NCBI GenBank assembly: GCA_030036975.1
Contig: JASHSE010000514.1
Span: 1 to 11,130 of the forward strand
DNA length: 11,130 nucleotides
Direction: 5' to 3'
Source: Xanthobacteraceae bacterium
Lineage (GTDB): Bacteria; Pseudomonadota; Alphaproteobacteria; Rhizobiales; Xanthobacteraceae
Shown: positions 1 through 4,990 of the stretch, one piece after another
How the letters are laid out: the number at the start of each line of letters is the position of its first letter
Position numbering within the stretch: the first letter of the stretch is position 1
Position numbers and translations under genes: made by a program
The notes under the pieces: model-generated
The model's database searches: none
Seen by the model: only the letters and a program-made list of their open reading frames with translations
What the model was told of the DNA's origin: nothing

Positions 1-959
1 GTGAGCTCAGGACCCACTTCCTTGGCGAGGAAGGGGATCTGATAGGGGATCACCATCTTCATCTTCGGGGTCAGGCCGAACTGCTTGGCCTGCTGCACCG
101 ACAGCACGGCGTTGCGTCCCCAGTTCACGTTGATGATGAACTCGGCCCCGGAATTGGCGATGTTGGTGAGATACTGGCTGAAATCCTGGGTGCCGAGCGG
201 CGACACCTGGTCGGTCACCTTGGTCCAGCCGCCGTTCTTGATCAGGTAGTCGCTCGATGACTTGGTGACGGTGTGGCCGTAGGTGTAGTCCGGCGTCATC
301 CACGCCGCCTTCCGGTTCTTGCCGAAGGTCTTGATCAGCACCGGGCCAATGGCGTTGGCCGCGGTTTCGCCATAGAAATTTTGGCGAAAGCTGTAGCGCA
401 CGCAGTCCTTGCCGGTCGTATCGTTGGAGCCGGAAATGCCTGTGACGTACAGCACCTTCTCGCGCTGGGCGAAGTGATTGAGCGCGACCGCGACCGCGCT
501 CGAGGTCGACCCCGTCATCAGGATGATCTTGTTCTGGTTGATGAAGGTCTGCTGCTCCTGCACCGCCTCGTTCGGCTTGGCGGCGGAGTCGCCGACGAGC
601 AACTTGACTTGCTTGCCGAGCAGACCCTTGGTGACCTTCGGCGCTATCTTCTTGAGCAGCGGATCGCCGCTGTTGATGTGGTCGACCGCGAGCTGCCAGC
701 CCTTGAGTTCGTCCTCGCCCGCGGACGCGTAGGTGCCGGTGAGCGGCGTGGACACGCCGATATTGACGGTGTCGCCCTGCGAACCCGCCGGCCAGGTGCC
801 GATCGGCGGCTGGTCGTCCGCAAATGCCGGCATGATGAGCGGAAAGCCGGCGCCGCCGCCTGCCGACAGCGCGCCAAGGCCCGCTCCGGTTGCGACTGCT
901 TGCCGCAGCAGGCCGCGGCGCGAAAGTCCAGGATGTGAAGGCGTTTTACTACTGGTCAT
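1..959 (-). CDS. ABC transporter periplasmic substrate-binding protein, LivK/AmiC-like type, Tat-exported (3' part off the left edge)
   Basis: Reading the minus strand from the ATG at 959 gives about 319 codons with no stop before the window edge, so the C-terminal part is missing (family members are usually near 400-430 residues). An SRRGLL motif at residues 13-18, a hydrophobic Ala/Gly stretch and an AFA cleavage site near residue 47 form a Tat signal. The mature start (VNIGVSTPLTGTYASAGEDELKGWQLAVDHIN, split here as VNIGVSTPLTG and GWQLAVDHIN) and the later SGSNDTTGKDCVRYSFR region are typical of type I periplasmic binding proteins that capture branched-chain amino acids, amides or urea-like solutes for an ABC importer. 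A near-perfect Shine-Dalgarno (AAGGGAGGT) lies 5 bases before the ATG. The gene is divergent from the flavin monooxygenase at 1191. The family is clear; the ligand is not, and no permease or ATPase gene is visible in the window. Confidence 0.9.
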   Translation of the reverse strand, partial: MTSSKTPSHPGLSRRGLLRQAVATGAGLGALSAGGGAGFPLIMPAFADDQPPIGTWPAGSQGDTVNIGVSTPLTGTYASAGEDELKGWQLAVDHINSGDPLLKKIAPKVTKGLLGKQVKLLVGDSAAKPNEAVQEQQTFINQNKIILMTGSTSSAVAVALNHFAQREKVLYVTGISGSNDTTGKDCVRYSFRQNFYGETAANAIGPVLIKTFGKNRKAAWMTPDYTYGHTVTKSSSDYLIKNGGWTKVTDQVSPLGTQDFSQYLTNIANSGAEFIINVNWGRNAVLSVQQAKQFGLTPKMKMVIPYQIPFLAKEVGPEL

Positions 960-1190
960 ATCGACCTCCCTTGTTCGATACTGTGCAGACGGCTGCTTTG
1001 GCCCCGCGGCAGGGTCGCTTTGGCGGCCTTTTCGTTAGAGATCTTCCTCTATGAGCCGTTTCGCTCGTGAACCCGTCGCCAGAGCGCAGAATGCCCGAAC
1101 TGTTGGAAAAGTCACGGGCTTCGCCCTTGCAGGCCCGGCGGTAAGGTTATCGGGCGGACCAGGCGCTGAAATCAAGTTGGACTAAAGTCG
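960..1190. promoter_or_regulatory. divergent intergenic region between the binding-protein gene and the monooxygenase gene
   Basis: This 231-base gap must contain the promoters of both divergent genes. I see no convincing -35/-10 pair and no -24/-12 sigma-54 site. A small inverted repeat TAGAG-N6-CTCTA at 1036-1051 is the only symmetric site and could be an operator, but it is short enough to be chance. Confidence 0.35.
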
Positions 1191-2342
1191 TTGCCGCCCG
1201 CTAACAGCCTCAAACCGCAACAGAAAGACCGCCGGACCACGAACCCGGCGTTCGGCAGCCGCAAGCTCAAGCTCGGCACCTTCCAGACCAATCTCGATTC
1301 CGGCTGCGTCATGTCGGACCTCGACGGCCGGCTCGACATCACTTGGCCCAATACGGTGGCGCTGGCGCAGCTCGCCGACGCCATGGAATTCGAGGCCCTC
1401 GTGCCGGTGGCGCGCTGGCGCGGTTTTGGCGGCTTAACCGATCCGCAGGGACCCGGCTTCGAGACCTACACGTGGGCGGCCGGCATCGCCGCTTCGACGC
1501 GGCATTCCGGCGTGGTCTCGACCTCGCACGTGGCGCTCAACCATCCGATCATCGCCGCCAAGCAGTCGACGGTGATCGATCACATCAGCAACGGCCGCTA
1601 CACGCTCAACGTGGTCAACGGCTGGAATTTTCCGGAAATGGCAATGTTCGGCGTGTCGCTCCTGACGCACGAGGACCGCTATGCCTGCGCCGAGGAATGG
1701 CTCGGCATCGTCAAGCGGCTGTGGACGGAAGACGAGCGCTTCGACCACGAGGGCAAATTCTACAAGATCAGCGGCGGCTATCTGCAGCCGAAACCGATCC
1801 AGCATCCGCACCCCGCGATCATGAATGCCGGCTCATCCGAGCGCGGCCGCCATTTTGCCTGCAGGCACTGCGACCTCGTCTTCACCAATATCCGCACCCA
1901 CGACATCGCCGCCAACATCGCCCACGTCGCCGCCTATCATCGGCTGGCGCGCGAGGAATACGGCCGCGAAGTGCGGGTGTGGAGCAACGCCACCATCGTG
2001 CAGGCCGAGACCGAACAGGAAGCCCGCGACTTCTACAAATACTACGTCCACGACAAGGGCGACTGGGTCGCCGCCCGCAACGTGATCGACACGATGGCAG
2101 CCGAGATCAACAAGCGCGATTATCCGGAAGACCGCCGCAACGCGATGGCCGAGATGATGATCTCCGGCTGGGGCGGCTTTCCGCTCGTCGGCACCAAGGA
2201 GCAGATCGTCGACGGGCTCGCGAGGCTGTCGCAGATCGGCCTCGACGGCGTGCTGCTGTCATGGCCGCGCTACATCGAAGGCATGCGCGAATTCTGCGAC
2301 GTGACCTATCCGCTGCTCCGGCAGACCGGGCTGCGGGATTAA
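1191..2342 (+). CDS. LLM-class flavin-dependent monooxygenase, RutA-like
   Basis: A 383-residue protein of the bacterial luciferase-like (TIM-barrel) superfamily, whose members use reduced FMN and O2 to oxidise small organic substrates. Seen in sequence: the N-terminal KLKLGTFQTNLDSG strand (about 25-38), RWRGFGG (75-81), which resembles the RLRGFGG-type segment of the pyrimidine monooxygenase RutA, IDHISNGRYTLNVVNGW (129-145), and NAGSSERGR (212-220), the usual flavin phosphate-binding loop. RutA, DszA and SfnG are the nearest named relatives I recognise; substrate class (amide, pyrimidine, sulfone) is undecided. The start is TTG at 1191: the frame is closed by TGA at 1167-1169, no ATG or GTG lies between, and the next ATG (1311) is already inside the conserved N-terminal strand. 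The ribosome-binding site is weak (GGA about nine bases upstream), so expression may be low. It is divergent from an amide/amino-acid type binding protein, which hints at a shared substrate. Confidence 0.88.
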   Translation: MPPANSLKPQQKDRRTTNPAFGSRKLKLGTFQTNLDSGCVMSDLDGRLDITWPNTVALAQLADAMEFEALVPVARWRGFGGLTDPQGPGFETYTWAAGIAASTRHSGVVSTSHVALNHPIIAAKQSTVIDHISNGRYTLNVVNGWNFPEMAMFGVSLLTHEDRYACAEEWLGIVKRLWTEDERFDHEGKFYKISGGYLQPKPIQHPHPAIMNAGSSERGRHFACRHCDLVFTNIRTHDIAANIAHVAAYHRLAREEYGREVRVWSNATIVQAETEQEARDFYKYYVHDKGDWVAARNVIDTMAAEINKRDYPEDRRNAMAEMMISGWGGFPLVGTKEQIVDGLARLSQIGLDGVLLSWPRYIEGMREFCDVTYPLLRQTGLRD

Positions 2343-2412
2343 CAACGGCCCCTCGTATCCGCCAATGCGGGTCGCGTTACGGTGGGATTAAGACGGTGAT
2401 CCGTCATAAGTG

Positions 2413-2589
2413 CTAAAGGTGTGCAAAACAAATTCGGCTGCCTTCTGAAAAATGTTCAGGGTGTTTTTTTGTCTCTGTACGAAAATCCTCCGGCGCGATC
2501 CAGCGAACTTGTGACAGTTCGTGCGCTTCGGGCGCAGGTCCTGAACCTACGACGTTATCCTCTTTGTCCACGTACGTGATATTGACCAT
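2413..2589 (-). CDS. candidate small protein (58 aa) directly after tupA, same frame
   Basis: From the ATG at 2589 the minus strand reads MVNITYVDKEDNVVGSGP..., through ELSQVRWIAPEDF, to ...SRICFAHL and a TAG at 2413-2415: 58 residues with balanced charge and hydrophobicity, unlike the Arg/Pro/Ala-rich products of shadow frames in this DNA. The ELSQVRWIAPEDF segment recalls the C-terminal part of Nudix-type hydrolases, but no Nudix box is present, so this is at most a fragment. It begins 12 bases after the tupA stop and is in the same frame, so tupA followed by this frame is one open run broken by a single TGA. There is no good Shine-Dalgarno. Alternatives are a chance frame, a decayed gene remnant, or a translated tail. 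No function is claimed. Confidence 0.33.
   Translation of the reverse strand: MVNITYVDKEDNVVGSGPAPEAHELSQVRWIAPEDFRTETKKHPEHFSEGSRICFAHL
2445..2470 (+). terminator. possible Rho-independent terminator downstream of the monooxygenase
   Basis: A short stem CTGAA/TTCAG (2445-2449 with 2455-2459) is followed within five bases by seven T (2464-2470). The stem is weak. A second small hairpin GACGG-TGAT-CCGTC lies at 2392-2405. Both sit about 50-125 bases after the monooxygenase stop, between convergent genes. The T-run overlaps the small minus-strand frame 2413-2589. Confidence 0.3.
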
Positions 2590-2601
2590 GGATCGTCGAT
2601 T

Positions 2602-3507
2602 TCATCTCGTGGGAAAGAAAAGTTCCTGGCCACCGATGCGGTATGACGTAATCGCGTCAAGACCGGCCCTCGATGTGAGCCACTGCTGCCATTTCTTGGC
2701 CGCATTGAATTTCACATCTGGCCATTTGGCTGGATTGACGAGGATGCTGCCGTAGAGATTGAACAGTACCGGATCGCCTTCGGTCAGAATTTCGAGGCTT
2801 TGCCTGTCCTTAAAATTTTCCCATGTGGCTCGATCGACCAGCGTGTAGGCGTTGACGGCGGCGGCAAAATTGAGAGTTGCCCCGACTCCTTTGTCCAATT
2901 TGCGGTACCAAGCGTGGCCCTCAGGCTCGATACGCGCCGACCGCCAGAGCCGGCGCTCCATAGCATAGGTGCCGCCGCCGTCACCCCGGCTGACAAATGG
3001 GTCGCCATTTTCGGCGATTAGCGCGAATGCCGTGAGTGCGTCCCGGCGGCCGCGAATGCCCGCCGGATCGTAGCTCGGCCCGACGATGACGAAATCGTTG
3101 TGCATCACGTCGCGGCGATCAACGCCATAGCCATCCGCCACAAGATTGTCCTCACCCACCAGGTCATGGACAAGGACCGCATCGACGCCACCCCGTGCGG
3201 CCATAGCCAGAGCCCGGTCGGATCCAACCGCCTCAACGTGAACGTCGAGGCCAGTTGCTGCTCGAAAGATCGGAAGGACGTAATTCAAGAAGCCTGAGTC
3301 CTCCGTCGAGGTGGCTGACCCCAAAGTGATGAACCGCTCGGCAGGCTCGGTGCTTATCTGATCCCGGCCGAGGTTGACGCGAAGCCTGTCGTTATGCGTT
3401 TCGCCATTAAACCAGTCCGGATGCCGTAATACTGCCTTTGTCCCAAGCAGGAAGGCCAGAAGACTGATGATGCAGATTTGCAAGATCGTATACTTCTGTG
3501 CCGACAT
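2602..3507 (-). CDS. tupA: tungstate-type ABC transporter substrate-binding protein (TupA family)
   Basis: A 301-residue periplasmic protein that, by family, captures the tungstate (or molybdate-like) oxyanion for the TupBC importer. An N-terminal hydrophobic segment (about residues 7-25) acts as signal peptide or anchor. Family motifs are visible in order: LGSATSTEDSG (62-72; the usual form is TTTSTQDSG), VEAVGSDRAL (91-100), VDAVLVHD (108-115), GYGVDRRDVMHNDFVIVGP (126-144), FVSRGDGGGT (171-180), GVGATLNFA (207-215), YTLVDRATW (221-229), EGDPVLFNLYG (243-253) and the terminal QELFFPTR. These match TupA closely and length is normal. The first two Thr of the anion-binding TTTS motif are replaced (S64, A65), so affinity or specificity may differ. 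The ATG at 3507 has AGGAG 10 bases upstream. No tupB or tupC gene lies on either side, which is unusual because the three normally form an operon. The coding sequence looks less GC-rich than its neighbours, consistent with acquisition by transfer (inference). Confidence 0.88.
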   Translation of the reverse strand: MSAQKYTILQICIISLLAFLLGTKAVLRHPDWFNGETHNDRLRVNLGRDQISTEPAERFITLGSATSTEDSGFLNYVLPIFRAATGLDVHVEAVGSDRALAMAARGGVDAVLVHDLVGEDNLVADGYGVDRRDVMHNDFVIVGPSYDPAGIRGRRDALTAFALIAENGDPFVSRGDGGGTYAMERRLWRSARIEPEGHAWYRKLDKGVGATLNFAAAVNAYTLVDRATWENFKDRQSLEILTEGDPVLFNLYGSILVNPAKWPDVKFNAAKKWQQWLTSRAGLDAITSYRIGGQELFFPTR

Positions 3508-3592
3508 TCGACCGTCGCTCCTCTTGCGCGAACAGCCAGATTGATATCGCGTCGCCGGGGATCGGCTCGGTGCGCCTCAGCAGCACTAGCCA

Positions 3593-3620
3593 ATCATATC
3601 TTCCCAGATATTTCGGGCAA
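3593..3620 (-). promoter_or_regulatory. candidate sigma-70-type promoter for tupA, next to a G9 tract
   Basis: On the minus strand, TTGCCC (complement of 3615-3620) is followed after 16 bases by TATGAT (complement of 3593-3598). This would give a leader of roughly 80 bases before the tupA ATG at 3507. A run of nine G on the plus strand (3623-3631) begins only three bases beyond the -35 element, so slippage there could alter upstream DNA geometry. Confidence 0.4.
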
Positions 3621-3641
3621 TCGGGGGGGGGCGAACGAGCG

Positions 3642-3740
3642 CGTAGGGTGGGTTAGGCGCGAAGCGCCGTAACCCGCCATAGCAACGTGCGACGCGTTCA
3701 GCCGGTGGGTTACGTGCCTGCGGCGCTAACCCATCCTACG
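3642..3740. repeat. bipartite palindromic repeat (REP/BIME-like), GTAGGGTGGGTTA family
   Basis: The ends are inverted copies: CGTAGGGTGGGTTAGGCGC from 3642 and GCGCTAACCCATCCTACG ending at 3740, with one mismatch and one extra base. Each half also folds on itself: GGTTAGGCGC-GAA-GCGCCGTAACC in the left half, and GGGTTA...TAACCC in the right half. GTAGGGTGGGTTA...TAACCCACC units are, from my recollection, widespread intergenic repeats in Bradyrhizobium-like genomes. It lies upstream of tupA, in the gene-poor stretch. Confidence 0.7.
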
Positions 3741-3865
3741 TGCTGTTGCGACGTGCTATTGCGAATCATGCCGCGAGTGCGCGCTGATGCTTGGCGTCGA
3801 TGGCGAGAGCAAAAATCAAAAAACGATGGAGAATCAACGGCCGTTTTGCTCCTGATGGAAAAATC

Positions 3866-3893
3866 TTGACAATGCCCGCGCGCCGACTAGAAG
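3866..3893 (+). promoter_or_regulatory. candidate promoter facing a stem-loop cluster
   Basis: A perfect TTGACA (3866-3871) is followed after 16 bases by TAGAAG (3888-3893; four of six bases match TATAAT). Transcription would start near 3900, just ahead of the hairpin series at 3921-4142. The spacer contains a GC-rich inverted repeat (3878-3900), which could equally be coincidental. Confidence 0.3.
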
Positions 3894-3920
3894 GCCGCGC
3901 CGTCTCGCTTCATGCAAGGA

Positions 3921-4142
3921 CGCCGGCCGGTCACTCCGGCTGGCGGAGCGAGAGCGGTTCCCGCGGGCAGGGGCTCGTCACCTCCGCTCTCGGGCGGCTT
4001 CGGGACAACGCCCGGCCGGCATTACGACCGGCCTGCGAGTCGATCGCTGGACTGGGACAGGCGGGGGCGGGTCACGCCCGTCTTTTCGCCACGTCCCAGG
4101 AAGCGCGTCTGGAGCTGAGCGGCGGCGTTGGTTCGCTGCCGC
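3921..4142 (+). ncRNA. candidate structured RNA or composite stem-loop repeat
   Basis: Consecutive local stems are visible: 3921-3930 with 3936-3945 (10 pairs including one G-U, 5-base loop); CGAGAGCGG 3949-3957 with CCGCTCTCG 3984-3992 (9 perfect pairs); GGCCGG 4014-4019 with CCGGCC 4028-4033; and CTGGGAC 4052-4058 with GTCCCAG 4093-4099, enclosing GGGCG/CGCCC (4065-4069 with 4075-4079). A further GCGGC/GCCGC pairing occurs at about 4119-4142. A TTGACA-type promoter lies just upstream, and a T-rich run follows at about 4330-4354. In DNA this GC-rich some hairpins arise by chance; five in a row without a supported coding frame is suggestive only. No known RNA family was recognised. Confidence 0.28.
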
Positions 4143-4174
4143 AAGAGCCGCGGTGGAACGCCGGTAGGCGCGCC

Positions 4175-4270
4175 GCCCCCTCCCATTCCCTCCCCCGCGG
4201 CGGGGTCCCCGCAAAATTCGCTGCGCGAATTTTGTGGGGTGCCCCTGCGGGGGAGGGTCAGGGAGGGGGC
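4175..4270. repeat. 96-bp nested palindrome (CCCTCCCCCGC/GCGGGGGAGGG family)
   Basis: The arms start GCCCCCTCCC (4175) and end GGGAGGGGGC (4270). Inside are CCCTCCCCCGC and GCGGGGGAGGG arms, and the centre is a nine-pair stem AAAATTCGC-TGC-GCGAATTTT (4213-4233). Nearly the whole 96 bases pair. It shares its CCCTCCCCCGC...GCGGGGGAGGG core with the insertion inside the thiamine-diphosphate enzyme gene (6041-6124). A separate seven-pair hairpin CCGCACC/GGTGCGG follows at 4275-4293. Such an element could exude as a cruciform, or fold as RNA when transcribed. Confidence 0.8.
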
Positions 4271-4355
4271 GGAGCCGCACCCGTATGGTGCGGAGGTTGG
4301 CGTTGGCGTCTGCCGGCGTTCCGCCTGCCTTGTTTTTATTTTGTTTCTTTTCTTC

Positions 4356-4430
4356 GTAGCCCGGGTGAGCGAAGCGATACCCGGGGCCGACAGTGAAGAT
4401 TGCAATGCCGCTCCCGGATATCGCTTCGCT
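4356..4430. repeat. palindromic repeat of the GTAGCCCGGG...GCGAAGCGAT family
   Basis: CCCGGGT-N12-ACCCGGG forms a hairpin at 4360-4385. The segment 4368-4385 is the inverse of CCCGGATATCGCTTCGCT at 4413-4430 with one mismatch, so alternative pairings exist. GTAGCCCGGGTGAGCGAAGCGATACCCGGG-type units are recalled as common intergenic repeats in Bradyrhizobium-like genomes. A diverged relative starting with the same GTAGCCCGGG occurs at 9975. Confidence 0.65.
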
Positions 4431-4648
4431 ACAGGAATGCGCCAAGCGTGATCGAGCCGAAGCCGGTCCTACCGCCCGGTCTTAAAAGTTCGGCGTGACG
4501 CGATCAAAAACGCTCGGCGTCTTTTTCCGTGCCGTGCCGCAAAGCTCGGATGCAAAAAAACGCATCGCGAGAACGATATTGCTTATCCTCCTCGCGCGGT
4601 CGTGGGGAGGGGAGGATGAAGACCCCACCTGAGCGTGGCCTGCCGCAG

Positions 4649-4657
4649 TGATATACT
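4649..4657 (+). promoter_or_regulatory. candidate extended -10 promoter for the interrupted ORF
   Basis: TG-A-TATACT (4649-4657) fits an extended -10 element (TGnTATAAT with one mismatch); the -35 region 17 bases upstream (CTGAGC) is weak. It lies about 50 bases before the ATG at 4706 and implies that the ORF was once expressed. Confidence 0.35.
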
Positions 4658-4705
4658 GCAACGTCAGTAGTCTTATGGCTTGCAAACAGCTTGAGGATCG
4701 TACCG

Positions 4706-4777
4706 ATGACAGCATCCGCTCCGGCCAACCTCATCCACAAGGTGTGGGAATATCCGCTTTTCGATGCGCTGCGCTAA
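4706..4777 (+). pseudogene. 5' remnant of a gene cut off by a palindromic element
   Basis: A 23-residue frame, MTASAPANLIHKVWEYPLFDALR, has a well-placed GAGGA eight bases before its ATG and an extended -10 promoter candidate upstream. The peptide looks like a genuine protein N-terminus rather than noise (a mixed hydrophobic/aromatic helix such as IHKVWEYPLFDAL). Its stop codon is supplied by the first bases of the 162-bp palindromic element starting at 4773. I cannot name the parent family with confidence and do not see its continuation beyond the element, so either the rest was deleted or this is a leader-type peptide for the gene at 4991. Confidence 0.4.
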
Positions 4778-4934
4778 CATAGCTGCGTTTTCCGGGCGCA
4801 GCGCAGCACGGAGCGAAGCGGAGTGGTGCGCTGCAGACTCGGGATCGTAACAAACGCTGAGCCTGGAACGATCCCGGATCAGCGGTGCACCGCTTCGCGC
4901 TGCACCGCATCCGGGAAACAAGGCTTATGTTAGC
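4773..4934. repeat. 162-bp palindromic element with two internal hairpins (MITE-like)
   Basis: The ends are imperfect inverted arms of about 24 bases, outermost GCTAACATA (from 4773) and TATGTTAGC (to 4934), with CCGGG at the inner side of each. Inside are two stem-loops: GCAGCGCA 4798-4805 with TGCGCTGC 4827-4834, and CCCGGAT 4873-4879 with ATCCGGG 4909-4915, enclosing GCGGTGCA/TGCACCGC (4882-4889 with 4901-4908). The CGGTGCACCGCTTCGCGC-like core is recalled from Bradyrhizobium-type repeats. It ends 56 bases before the start of the gene at 4991 and so occupies that gene's promoter region. Confidence 0.7.
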
Positions 4935-4990
4935 ACCTATGCGCTTGCGCGGGGACGAGCGGTCGTAATTGAATTGATAAGGAGCTGAAT

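Noticed and set aside
273..938. 221-residue plus-strand frame
   Set aside because: Antisense to the clearly coding Tat-exported binding protein.
2535..2560. tRNA T-arm-like sequence on the minus strand (GTAGG-TTCAGGA-CCTGC)
   Set aside because: No acceptor, D or anticodon arms around it; it is part of the small protein-like frame 2413-2589.
2602..2604. tupA TGA as a selenocysteine codon
   Set aside because: TupA ends naturally at FFPTR as in the family, no SECIS-like hairpin follows, and selenocysteine is unknown in this family.
3912..4118. 68-residue open frame MQGRRPVTPAGG...
   Set aside because: No ribosome-binding site, low-complexity Arg/Pro/Gly composition, and coincident with the stem-loop series.
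3791..4396. 201-residue open frame across the stem-loop cluster and palindromes
   Set aside because: It runs straight through the stem-loop cluster and the 96-bp palindrome and into the repeat at 4356, and is Arg/Gly/Ala-rich as expected for a chance frame in GC-rich DNA, with no good ribosome-binding site.
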